Assembly: GCF_036038375.1 (NCBI RefSeq)
Contig: NZ_CP107935.1
Coordinates: forward strand, 5,642,001 to 5,706,000
Reading direction: 5' to 3'
DNA length: 64,000 bases
Source: Streptomyces sp. NBC_00414
GTDB lineage: Bacteria > Actinomycetota > Actinomycetes > Streptomycetales > Streptomycetaceae
Shown here in pieces: positions 8,743-16,143 of this stretch. The position numbers and the translations under genes are program-made. The stretch's first letter is position 1. Every line of letters starts with the position of its first letter. The notes under the pieces are model-generated. The model ran no database searches. It was not told the DNA's origin and saw nothing but the letters and a program-made list of their open reading frames with translations.

Positions 8743-9240
8743 TTATGCGTTACTGTAATAGGAGTAGCAGGTATAAGCCGCACCATTCGTCGAGTTGGCG
8801 TAGGAGGTGTCCCCCTTCGCCACCCAGCCACTTGAATGGTCGATGTTACGGACCCTGACCGTACTCTTGTGCTTCACATCGGCGATGTAGTTCGAGTAGC
8901 ACTTCTTTCCGGCCGACACCAGATCGTACCCATAGCACCACTTGCCATGAGTCACGTTCTCGCAGGTGTTCCCTCTCGTCTTGACGGCTGATTCGTTGAT
9001 CTCCAGCTTTACCACGCCCCACTCGGAGGGGTCACCCAGCTCCGCCGGCGGGATGGCGCCGTCACCCCTCTTGTGGATTACGGGCTGCCCAGTTACGAGG
9101 TCGTCGCCGACCTCGGCCACGTTATTACCGGTACGGGCTCCACCCTGAGGTTCATAGGCCACCGCCGGAGTGGCAAAGCTGGAAACCGCAAGCGCGGCGC
9201 CCGAAATGCCAAAAAGTATTGACTTCCCAAACTTGTTCAC
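8743..9240 (-). CDS. Lactococcin-972-family secreted bacteriocin-like protein with four cysteines
   Basis: The 165-residue product has a clear Sec signal peptide (KSILFGISGAALAVSSFATPAVA, cut near residue 28), a linker of about 60 residues, and a C-terminal domain matching the lactococcin 972 pattern. That pattern comprises HGKWCYGYD, then CYSNY, then HKSTVRVRN, then SGWVAK, ending in an aromatic AAYTCYSYYSN. In Lactococcus the mature 66-residue peptide blocks septum formation through lipid II; the role in Streptomyces is unproven. Unlike the cysteine-free archetype, this protein has Cys at residues 93, 102, 114 and 158, suggesting two disulfides. Base composition looks lower in GC than the surroundings, and it sits beside a tRNA with an integrase remnant, both consistent with acquisition by transfer. 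Confidence 0.75.
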   Translation of the reverse strand: MNKFGKSILFGISGAALAVSSFATPAVAYEPQGGARTGNNVAEVGDDLVTGQPVIHKRGDGAIPPAELGDPSEWGVVKLEINESAVKTRGNTCENVTHGKWCYGYDLVSAGKKCYSNYIADVKHKSTVRVRNIDHSSGWVAKGDTSYANSTNGAAYTCYSYYSNA

Positions 9241-9834
9241 GTTACCCCGTCTCCGCCCCCGCTATCGGGGGCTCCGAAAGGATCTTCTATGAGGGCGCTG
9301 TGACGGTCAAGGCCTGGCCGATTTACGACGCCGTCATGGGCCTGAAACAGGTGTCCGGGCGGTGGCATTCACGGGCGGGTCATTAACGCGCGGCCATCGT
9401 TACTGTCAACTGGAATATCGCCCGCCAGCCCTTCTCGCGAGTCACCTCTTCCAGGCTTGCGGCGGAAAGCCCGGACATGCTGACTGTGACATGCATTACA
9501 GATGGGTCCGTATGGCAGAGGCGGGAGGCTGCGAGATCAGCGCGCCCGGGCCGCGAGTTGGTCGGACCCATCTCCGTAAGCGAAGGGATTCTTCTCCGTG
9601 CCGATGACAGACCCCGAAATCAATTACATGTAATCGGTAGACGCGCGCCGAAGCGACTCACGTAGTTCTCCGTCCGGAGTGGAACTGGTCGAGTTGCGAG
9701 AGCGCCGCGATCGACACCGCGATGGCCTCACACGGCTCCAGGCTCCACGGCTGCGGCTTCGGAAGCATTGCCGACCGCCAACGGCGGCGGAACGAGGGTT
9801 TCCGCGACCTCCGAAGCACCGGCCGGCGGACGTG
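9241..9834. other. Intergenic stretch of the tRNA-Pro island
   Basis: No convincing gene was seen on either strand. The only structure noted is an 11-bp inverted repeat AGATGGGTCCG/CGGACCCATCT (9500-9510 and 9563-9573). Composition is less GC-rich than the core chromosome. Upstream parts of the decayed integrase may extend into 9680-9834 but are not recognisable. Confidence 0.5.
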
Positions 9835-10000
9835 TGGAGCCGCTGCTCAAGCCATTCGTGTCCCTGCTCTCGGACTACGACATCCCGCTTAAGCGGATCG
9901 CTCTCTTGGCCGATCGTGGCAGCCAGACGACGACGGAGGTGGGTCTGCCGGAAGCGGCTCCGGCGCCCGAACAGCAGTCAGGGCCCTGATCCTCTGAGAG
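9835..10000 (+). pseudogene. Decayed C-terminal remnant of a phage/plasmid tyrosine integrase
   Basis: The plus-strand translation reads LLKPFVSLLSDYDIPLKRIA and then LLADRGSQTTTEV. This closely follows the end of actinobacterial tyrosine recombinases (pattern LRHTFVSLLSD...LVGH.G...T..VY). At about 9945 the reading shifts frame and continues as VCRKRLRRPN, matching the usual VYRKQLRPV tail. The catalytic Arg-His of the LRH motif, the second His of VGH and the Tyr region have all been lost, and nothing upstream is recognisable. The remnant points toward, and ends next to, tRNA-Pro, the classical location of int in elements of the pSAM2 type. I therefore infer an old integrated element now mostly deleted. 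Confidence 0.6.
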
Positions 10001-10015
10001 GATCAGGGCCCTGAC
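9977..10015 (-). terminator. Terminator of tRNA-Pro: 19-bp inverted repeat
   Basis: Arms of 19 bp (9977-9995 and 9997-10015), beginning GTCAGGGCCCTGATCC, lie immediately 3' of the tRNA on its strand and overlap the end of the integrase remnant. Confidence 0.8.
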
Positions 10016-10029
10016 CTTGTGCTTAGCTG

Positions 10030-10103
10030 TCGGGGTGGCGGGATTTGAACCCACGACCTCTTCGTCCCGAACGAAGCGCGCTGCCAAGCTGCGCTACACC
10101 CCG
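10030..10103 (-). tRNA. tRNA-Pro (anticodon CGG)
   Basis: The minus strand folds into a complete cloverleaf. The acceptor stem is CGGGGTG/CACCCCG, the anticodon stem is CTTCG/CGAAG with loop TTCGGGA (anticodon CGG), and the T-arm is GTGGG-TTCAAAT-CCCGC. CCA is not encoded. Proline tRNA genes are known attachment sites for Streptomyces integrative elements, and an integrase remnant lies just 3' of this one. Confidence 0.96.
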
Positions 10104-10155
10104 ATGTCGCTGCGGCGGCGAGCCACTTTCGTGGTGTGTGCCGTGGCGACGTCGT

Positions 10156-10962
10156 TTACTTTAGCCCACCGGTGGCCGGAGACGAAATCCGGTTTTCCGG
10201 GGCGCGGTGGCGCCGTGGGCCGGGCCTGATGTGGTCCATGACGACGAGGAGAACGGCCAGGGCGTAGCAGGCGAGGCCGACGATCGTGACGTTGCCCAGG
10301 ACCTCGACGAAGCCGTGCCGGGACACGTCGAGGAAGGGGTACCGGAAGCGGGCCGGCGTGCCCGGGGGCAGGAGCAGACCCCGGGTCACCGTGTACGCCA
10401 GGTACGCGATCGGGAGGATCATCCAGGTGGCCGCGCTGTGCAGGCGCAGCGCCCCCGGGCGGGTCAGCAGGAGCCAGTCCAGCGCGACCGCCACCGGCAC
10501 CACCGTGTGCAGCAGCTGGTTCGTGACCGCGTGCCAGCCGGTGAGCGCCACCGCGTCGCCCGTCATGGAGAAGGGGCTCGCGTCGTCGGCCAGGATCAGG
10601 TGGTAGACCAGGCCCGTGCCGACCGCGTACAGCAGGGTGCAGGCGGTGACGGACGGCCGCAGTGGGTGGCGGGCCTTCCACGCCCGCCAGGCCGAGACGG
10701 TGAACACCGCGGTCACCAGGACGCCGCTCAGGATCGTGGAGTAGCTCAGGACGCGTATCGGGTCGCCCAGGAGCAGGTCGAGTGCCACGCCCGCGGCTGC
10801 CGTCAGCGCGACCAGGAGGCGGAAGGCGGCGACCACGGGGCGGCGTACGCGCGGGACCACCGCGTACGCGGGCACGACGGGGACGGCGGAAGCGGCGGCG
10901 CTGGCGGCTATGCCGGGGATCCTGGGTATGTCCGGGATGTCCGCAGGTATGGGGGTGGTCAT
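10156..10962 (-). CDS. Pr6Pr family membrane protein
   Basis: The 268-residue product starts with ATG at 10962 and has a Pro/Ala-rich N-terminus of about 40 residues. About six transmembrane helices follow, with conserved polar positions typical of the Pr6Pr/FAR-17a-AIG1-like family: SYSTILSGVLVTAVF, LVYHLILADD, NQLLHTVVPVAVALDWLL and YPFLDVSRHGF. Function in bacteria is unknown; eukaryotic AIG1/ADTRP relatives are membrane hydrolases of fatty-acid esters, a relationship too distant to transfer. The gene stands alone beside tRNA-Pro, reading away from it. Confidence 0.8.
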   Translation of the reverse strand: MTTPIPADIPDIPRIPGIAASAAASAVPVVPAYAVVPRVRRPVVAAFRLLVALTAAAGVALDLLLGDPIRVLSYSTILSGVLVTAVFTVSAWRAWKARHPLRPSVTACTLLYAVGTGLVYHLILADDASPFSMTGDAVALTGWHAVTNQLLHTVVPVAVALDWLLLTRPGALRLHSAATWMILPIAYLAYTVTRGLLLPPGTPARFRYPFLDVSRHGFVEVLGNVTIVGLACYALAVLLVVMDHIRPGPRRHRAPENRISSPATGGLK

Positions 10963-11017
10963 GCCCTCACGCTAGGCGGGGCGGACAAAAGGCGCGAGAT
11001 GGATTAAACCGGATGGG

Positions 11018-11043
11018 TGGGTGGGGAGGTCGTGCCCCACCCA
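11018..11043 (-). terminator. Hairpin downstream of the metallophosphoesterase gene
   Basis: A perfect 9-bp stem TGGGTGGGG/CCCCACCCA encloses an 8-nt loop, positioned 3' of the minus-strand metallophosphoesterase gene. Confidence 0.55.
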
Positions 11044-11084
11044 TTCAGGAGGAGCCCATTCAGGTGGGGCCCATTCAGGAGGAG
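11040..11084. repeat. Three tandem 15-bp repeats (CCCATTCAGGAGGAG type)
   Basis: Units at 11040, 11055 and 11070 read CCCATTCAGGAGGAG, CCCATTCAGGTGGGG and CCCATTCAGGAGGAG. They lie between the Pr6Pr and metallophosphoesterase genes and overlap the terminator hairpin. Confidence 0.9.
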
Positions 11085-11128
11085 CCCCACCCCGTCAGGC
11101 GGGGCCCCTCGCCTCCCGCTCCCCCCCG

Positions 11129-12067
11129 CTACGCGGAACCCCGCCCCGTGAGCGTCAGCAGCGTCGCCTCCGGCGGGCACGCGAACCGTACCGGTGTGTA
11201 CCTGCTCGTCCCGCAGCCCGCCGACACGTGCATGTAGGACGTCAGGCCCGACTCCGCCTCCGTGTGCGTGGACAGGCCCTTCACCCGGTCGGTGTTCAGG
11301 TCGCAGTTGGTGACCAGGGCCCCGTAGAAGGGGATGCACAGCTGCCCGCCGTGCGTGTGGCCCGCCAGGATCAACGGGTAGCCGTCCGCGGCGAAGGCGT
11401 CCAGCGCGCGCAGGTACGGCGCGTGCACGATGCCCAGCGAGAGGTCGGCCGAGGCGGACGGACCGCCGGCCACGCGCGCGTACCGGTCGCGCTTGACGTG
11501 CGGGTCGTCGAGCCCGGTCAGCTCGATCTCGAAGCCGTCGATCTTCAGCGTGCCCCGGACGTTCGTCAGGTTCAGCCAGCCCGCCGCGTCGAAGCCGTCG
11601 CGCAGCTCCTCCCACGGGTTGTGGACGACGTTGACGGCGGGCGCGTTGCCGTTCAGCCCGTGCCGGCCCTGGGTCTTCTCGAACAGGTAGCGGGCGGGGT
11701 TGCGGAGCGTGGGCCCGAAGTAGTCGTTCGAGCCGAAGACGTACGCGCCGGGGAACTCCATCAGGGGGCCGAGGGCGTCCATGACCTCCGGTACGCCCTC
11801 GGGGTCGGAGAGGTTGTCCCCGGTGTTGATGACGAAGTCGGGGCGCAGCCCGGCCAGCGAGCGCAGCCAGCGCTGCTTCTTGCGCTGGCCGCTCACCATG
11901 TGGATGTCGGAGACCTGGAGCACGCGCAGCGGCCGCATCCCGGGTGGCAGCACCGGGACCGTCACCCGCCGAAGTCTGAACGAGCGGGCTTCGAACCCCG
12001 CCGAGTAGAGCAGACCGGCGGCGCCAGCCGCCGCGATTCCCAGTGGTACTCCGTATCGCGCGCGCAT
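11129..12067 (-). CDS. Membrane-anchored calcineurin-like metallophosphoesterase
   Basis: The 312-residue product starts with ATG at 12067 and has a short hydrophobic N-terminus (PLGIAAAGAAGLLYSAG) that may anchor it. All metal-binding motifs of the family are visible: QVSDIHM (DxH), NTGDN, GSND in place of GNHD/E, and AGHTHGGQLCIPFYG. The enzyme probably hydrolyses phosphoesters at the membrane; the YkuE/LpxH-like subgroup is the nearest analogue but the substrate is unknown. Position next to the PBP, wblA and ArsA genes matches the mycobacterial order around Rv3683. Its upstream region is divergent to yqeY. Confidence 0.9.
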   Translation of the reverse strand: MRARYGVPLGIAAAGAAGLLYSAGFEARSFRLRRVTVPVLPPGMRPLRVLQVSDIHMVSGQRKKQRWLRSLAGLRPDFVINTGDNLSDPEGVPEVMDALGPLMEFPGAYVFGSNDYFGPTLRNPARYLFEKTQGRHGLNGNAPAVNVVHNPWEELRDGFDAAGWLNLTNVRGTLKIDGFEIELTGLDDPHVKRDRYARVAGGPSASADLSLGIVHAPYLRALDAFAADGYPLILAGHTHGGQLCIPFYGALVTNCDLNTDRVKGLSTHTEAESGLTSYMHVSAGCGTSRYTPVRFACPPEATLLTLTGRGSA

Positions 12068-12175
12068 ACGCCCATCGTGTCAGACCCCGGCCGCCCCGAA
12101 CCCCACGGGCGGCCTACGGGGGCCCCGGCCGAAATCCCCGGGCGGCCGTGGCACCACACCTGCGACAATCACCCC

Positions 12176-12640
12176 ATGACCACGCTCAAGTCGAAGCTGC
12201 AGGCAGACCTCAACGCCGCGATCAAGGGGCGCGACGAGCTCCGTTCCTCGACGCTCCGGCTGACCCTCGCCGCCGTCCAGAAGGAGGAGGTCGCGGGCGA
12301 GCAGAAGCGCGAACTCTCCGACGACGAGGTGCAGACGGTGATCGCCAAGGAGGCGAAGAAGCGCCGTGAGGCGGCCGACGCGTTCGCGAAGGGCGGCCGT
12401 GCCGAGTCGGCCGAGCGCGAGAAGGCGGAGGGCGAGGTCCTCGCCGAGTACCTGCCCAAGCAGCTCTCCGACGACGAGCTCCAGCAGATCGTCGCGCAGG
12501 CGGTCGAGGAGGCGAAGGCGGCCGGCGCGGAGGGCCCCCGCGCCATGGGCCAGGTCATGAAGATCGTGAACCCGAAGGTGGCCGGCCTGGCCGAGGGAGG
12601 CCGCGTCGCCGCCGCGGTCAAGAAGCTCCTCGCGGGCTGA
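12176..12640 (+). CDS. GatB/YqeY domain protein
   Basis: ATG at 12176 yields 154 residues, the usual length of stand-alone YqeY proteins. The sequence is helical and matches the family throughout: LKSKLQADLNAAIKGRDELR, TLRLTLAAVQKEEV, AEYLPKQLSDDELQQIV, GAEGPRAMGQVMKIVNPKVAG, and a terminal GGRVAAAVKKLLAG. The domain is homologous to the tRNA-binding tail of the GatB amidotransferase subunit; the role of the free protein is not settled. The gene ends in a repeat array and shares a bidirectional terminator with the convergent PBP gene. Confidence 0.93.
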   Translation: MTTLKSKLQADLNAAIKGRDELRSSTLRLTLAAVQKEEVAGEQKRELSDDEVQTVIAKEAKKRREAADAFAKGGRAESAEREKAEGEVLAEYLPKQLSDDELQQIVAQAVEEAKAAGAEGPRAMGQVMKIVNPKVAGLAEGGRVAAAVKKLLAG

Positions 12641-12728
12641 CCCCGGGCAACTCCGCAAGCTCCTCGCGGGCCGACCCGCGGGCAACCGCGCAAGCTCCTC
12701 GCAGGCTGACCCCCGGGCGACTCCGCGA
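12623..12728. repeat. Three 34-35 bp repeats derived from the 3' end of yqeY
   Basis: The last 18 coding bases of yqeY and the bases after its stop (AAGCTCCTCGCGGGC..., from 12623) recur at 12657 and 12692 with few mismatches. This appears to be tandem duplication of the gene end into the intergenic space. Confidence 0.85.
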
Positions 12729-12784
12729 ACCGCCCGAGTCCACAACCGGCCGCGGCCGCGGCAGAACCCACACCCGCGGCCACC

Positions 12785-12839
12785 CCTGTACGCCGATGGG
12801 GCGCCCCTCAGGACAAGGGGCGCCCCATCGGCGTACAGG
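12785..12839. terminator. Bidirectional terminator between yqeY and the PBP gene
   Basis: Perfect 24-bp arms (12785-12808 and 12816-12839) flank a 7-nt loop. The hairpin lies between the convergent yqeY and PBP genes and can serve both strands. Confidence 0.92.
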
Positions 12840-12855
12840 CGGAAGTCAGGCCGGT

Positions 12856-15162
12856 CTACGGCCAGTTGCCGCCGCCGTTCCCGTTTCCGTTCCCGCCGCC
12901 GTCGTTGCCGCCGATCGTCCAGTCGTCGGGGATGGAGAAGGTCGGCGTGGGGATCTGGGGCTGGCCACCGTCGGTGCCACCCCCGTTGTCATTTCCCCGG
13001 TTCTCCCCGTTGCCGTTCCCGTTGTCGTTGTTGTCGCCGTTCCCGTTGTCGTCCCGGTCCCGGTCCCGGTCCTTGTCCCGGTTCTTCTCGGGTTCGGGGA
13101 TGTCGACGAGGTTGAAGCCGGGGGACTCCTTGCCGGACAGGGCGCCGGTCATGGCGTCCTTCCAGATCGGCCCCGGCACCGCGCCGCCGAAGACCTTCTC
13201 GTGCCACTGCCCGCCGATCGTGATGTTGACCATCTTGACCTTCTGGGTGGCGCTGCCGACCCAGACCGCGCCGGACATGTTCGGCGTGTAGCCGACGAAC
13301 CAGGCGTTCTTGCGGTAGTCCGTCGTACCGGTCTTGCCGGCGTTGGCGCGGTCGGTGAGACCGGCCTCCTGACCCGTACCGGAGTCGACCACACCGCTGA
13401 GCAGCGTGTTGATCGTGTCCGCGGTGGTCTCCGACATCGCGCGCGAGCACGACGACTTCGGAACCGGCAGGGACTTCTTCTCACCGCCGAGCTTCTGGCT
13501 GATCGACGCGATCGCGATCGGCGTGCAGTACGTGCCCCGGTTGGCGAAGGCGGCGTACGCGCTCGCCATGGTCAGCGGGGAGATACCGGTGGAGCCGAGG
13601 GTCATCGACGAGGGCTGCTCGGGCAGCTTGGTGCCGTTGCCCTGCACGACGCCCAGCTTGTCGGTCATGTTCACCACCGGGCACATCCCGATGTCTTCGA
13701 GCATCTGCACGAAGTAGGTGTTGACCGACAGCGCCATGGCCTTCTTCAGCGGGTACGGGCCGACCTCCGCCTCGTCCTCGTTCTCGACCTTCGCGCCGCC
13801 GGTGTTGCGCCAGGTCTTTCCGTCGCACGCCTGGACGCTGTCGGGGTACGGCATCTCGTACGGCGCGGGATAGGACTGCGTGGCCGGCTTGCCGCCCTCC
13901 AGGGCCGCCGCGGCCAGGAACGGCTTGAACGTCGAACCGGTCGGGAAGCCGAAGTTCGAGCCGCCCATCTTCTGGTCGACCGAGTAGTTGATCTCGGTCT
14001 CGTTCTTGCCGTAGCCGTACGGCTTCGACTGGCCCATCGCCAGGATCTTGCCGGAGCCGGGCTCGACCAGCGTCGACGCCGCAGCGACCTTGTCCGACTT
14101 GTTGACGTGGTTCTTGAGCGAGCTCTGGACCGACTTCTGCGCCTGCGGGTCGAGCGTCGTACGGATCGTCAGACCGCCCTGGTTCCAGACCTTGGCCCGC
14201 GCCTTCTGGGTCTTGCCGAAGGTCGGGTCGGTCAGGAACACCTCACGCACGTAGTCGCAGAAGAAGCTGGAGTCCTTGACGGCCGTGATGCAGCCGTTGT
14301 TCGGCTTGCTGACCTTCAGGCCGAGCGGCTTCTTCTTCGCCGCGGTGGCCTCCGCCTGCGAGATGTCGTGCACCTCGGCCATGCGCTGCAGCACCACGTT
14401 GCGCCGCTTCGTGGCCTCGGCCTCGTCGTTGACCGGGTCGTAGCGGGTCGGCGACTGGACGATGCCGGCCAGCAGCGCGGCCTCCTGCACCTCCAGGTCC
14501 TTCGCGGACTTGGAGAAGTAGCGCTGGGCCGCCGCCTCCACGCCGTAGGCCTGCTGCCCGAAGAACGTGATGTTCAGGTAGTTCTCAAGGATCTTCTTCT
14601 TGCCCAGTTCCTCCTCGACCTGGATCGCGAACTTCAGCTCGCGGACCTTGCGGCCGAGGGTCTGCTGGGTGGCCTGGGCGACCTTCGTCGGGTCGTTGCC
14701 GGCCTCCTCCACGAAGACGTTCTTCACGTACTGCTGGGTGAGCGTCGAGGCGCCCTCCGAGACGTTGCCGCTCTGCGCGTTCTTGTTGAGGGCCCGCAGG
14801 ACGCCCTTGAGGTCGACCGCGCCGTGCTCGTAGAACCGCGCGTCCTCGATCGCGACGATCGCCTTCTGCATGTACGGCGAGATGTCCTTGAGGTCGACCA
14901 CCGTGCGGTCACGCGAGTAGACCGTGGCGATCTGGCCGCCCTGGTTGTCCAGGATCGTGGTGCGCTGGCTCAGCGGCGGACGCTTCAGGTTGGCCGGGAT
15001 CTCGTCGAACCCCTCCACCGAACCCTTGGCCGCGAGTCCGAGCGCACCGAACGCCGGCACGGCGATCCCGGCCATGACGGCCCCCGCGAGCACACTGACA
15101 CCGAGGAACTTGGCGGCCTGCTGCGTGGGAGACAGACCACCGCCCGAGCGCTTCTTTGGCAT
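12856..15162 (-). CDS. Bifunctional penicillin-binding protein (transglycosylase GT51 plus transpeptidase), PonA2-like
   Basis: The 768-residue class A PBP has a cytoplasmic Lys-rich start and a signal-anchor helix at about residues 20-45. The glycosyltransferase domain has the catalytic EDARFYEH at 106-113 and the GASTLTQQ motif, and the transpeptidase domain has S410-T-F-K413, SVN at 479-481 and KTG at 610-612. The C-terminus (after about 675) is a low-complexity Asp/Asn/Gly tail outside the membrane. The enzyme polymerises lipid II and cross-links peptidoglycan. Divergent arrangement with wblA and proximity to the paired ArsA-like ATPases mirror the mycobacterial ponA2-whiB4 locus. No PASTA domains were seen. 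Confidence 0.95.
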   Translation of the reverse strand: MPKKRSGGGLSPTQQAAKFLGVSVLAGAVMAGIAVPAFGALGLAAKGSVEGFDEIPANLKRPPLSQRTTILDNQGGQIATVYSRDRTVVDLKDISPYMQKAIVAIEDARFYEHGAVDLKGVLRALNKNAQSGNVSEGASTLTQQYVKNVFVEEAGNDPTKVAQATQQTLGRKVRELKFAIQVEEELGKKKILENYLNITFFGQQAYGVEAAAQRYFSKSAKDLEVQEAALLAGIVQSPTRYDPVNDEAEATKRRNVVLQRMAEVHDISQAEATAAKKKPLGLKVSKPNNGCITAVKDSSFFCDYVREVFLTDPTFGKTQKARAKVWNQGGLTIRTTLDPQAQKSVQSSLKNHVNKSDKVAAASTLVEPGSGKILAMGQSKPYGYGKNETEINYSVDQKMGGSNFGFPTGSTFKPFLAAAALEGGKPATQSYPAPYEMPYPDSVQACDGKTWRNTGGAKVENEDEAEVGPYPLKKAMALSVNTYFVQMLEDIGMCPVVNMTDKLGVVQGNGTKLPEQPSSMTLGSTGISPLTMASAYAAFANRGTYCTPIAIASISQKLGGEKKSLPVPKSSCSRAMSETTADTINTLLSGVVDSGTGQEAGLTDRANAGKTGTTDYRKNAWFVGYTPNMSGAVWVGSATQKVKMVNITIGGQWHEKVFGGAVPGPIWKDAMTGALSGKESPGFNLVDIPEPEKNRDKDRDRDRDDNGNGDNNDNGNGNGENRGNDNGGGTDGGQPQIPTPTFSIPDDWTIGGNDGGGNGNGNGGGNWP

Positions 15163-15570
15163 GAGGGCAGCCTACGTTCTCATTCGCCGGACACGCGTAT
15201 AGGCATTGGCCTAAGCTGCTCTCAACTGTCACAGCAGTAGGACCACGTATCAATACGTCCGGCGACCCCGAATCGTCTCGGTCTTCACTCGACTTTTTTG
15301 TTGAGGGCGTGTCCGAATCCGCCTCATGTGTCATTCGGCGTCCGTTGTGACGCAAGTCAACTGCCCCGGTCTGCCGGGAAAGTCACGTATGTCGTCGGGT
15401 CACTCCGTTGGGTGATCTGTCGCGTACCCATAGTCCATTCGGGCCATTCAAGATTGGGCCCGAAGGGGCTGGTTGACTGTGCCCACCTTCCGTAACGTCC
15501 TGAACTGGTGGCGGTGAATATGCCGCTGCCGCCGTGGGGGAGCCTCGATTCGGGAGAGGACGGCGCCGGT
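15163..15570. other. Divergent promoter region between the PBP gene and wblA
   Basis: No gene was seen in these 408 bases. There is an 8-bp inverted repeat TTCGGGCC/GGCCCGAA (15438-15445 and 15457-15464) upstream of wblA and a T6 run at 15293-15298. In-frame upstream starts for wblA exist (GTG 15508, ATG 15520) but lack good ribosome sites. The unusual length suggests a long wblA leader. Confidence 0.5.
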
Positions 15571-15909
15571 ATGGGCTGGGTAACCGACTGGAGTGCGCAG
15601 GCGGCCTGCCGCACTACCGATCCGGATGAACTGTTCGTTCAAGGAGCAGCGCAGAACAGGGCCAAGGCGGTGTGCACCGGCTGCCCGGTGCGGACGGAGT
15701 GCCTGGCCGACGCGTTGGACAACCGCGTCGAGTTCGGCGTGTGGGGAGGAATGACGGAGCGGGAGCGCCGCGCACTGCTGCGCAGGCGGCCAACCGTCAC
15801 CTCTTGGCGCAGGCTGCTCGAAACCGCGCGTACCGAGTACGAGCGAGGGGCCGGAATCCTGCCTCTCGACGAGGAAGAGGTGTACGAGAACTACGCGGCG
15901 GTGGGCTGA
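15571..15909 (+). CDS. wblA: WhiB-family iron-sulfur regulator WblA
   Basis: ATG at 15571 after a GAGAGGA box gives 112 residues, the length I remember for WblA. The four cluster-binding cysteines are C13, C35, C38 and C44 (AAC, then CTGC, then C), followed by the GVWGG turn and a basic helix (MTERERRALLRRRP). WhiB proteins bind a [4Fe-4S] cluster and interact with the principal sigma factor. WblA in streptomycetes promotes aerial development and represses antibiotic production. The long divergent region next to a PBP and two ArsA-like ATPases is the conserved wblA/whiB4 neighbourhood. Starts at 15508 or 15520 would add up to 21 residues. Confidence 0.94.
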   Translation: MGWVTDWSAQAACRTTDPDELFVQGAAQNRAKAVCTGCPVRTECLADALDNRVEFGVWGGMTERERRALLRRRPTVTSWRRLLETARTEYERGAGILPLDEEEVYENYAAVG

Positions 15910-16143
15910 CCGGGCCTCCGCGCAGGCGGCGGACTCACAGCGGCTCCGTATGCGCCAGGGGTACGAGTGGCGTCCTCAGAGGTACGAGTGACGTCCACGT
16001 GGCCCCGTACGACGGCGTACGTGATGTACGGCGAACAGGCAACACACGACTACGTACGCACCATGCGACCCCGTGCGCACCGTGCGACGGCGCACGTGGC
16101 TACGGCGGCGTGCTCCCCGAGGGGCCTCGTGGCCCCGAGAGGT

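Noticed and set aside
8035..9240. Complete lactococcin-972 operon with immunity ABC transporter
   Set aside because: The downstream protein has about 205 residues and no ATPase or permease signature of that system.
9362..9607. Open frame in the tRNA-Pro island
   Set aside because: No ribosome site, odd composition and no recognisable similarity; a minus-strand frame overlaps it equally well.
11040..11084. CRISPR-like repeats
   Set aside because: Units are directly adjacent without spacers, and no cas genes are present.
12796..15240. Long plus-strand open frame (over 800 codons) opposite the PBP gene
   Set aside because: It is the mirror of a well-recognised PBP in GC-rich DNA; its translation is Arg/Val/Leu-rich and matches nothing.
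15473..15498. TTGACT/TAACGT promoter for wblA
   Set aside because: The spacer is only 14 bp, too short for a housekeeping promoter.
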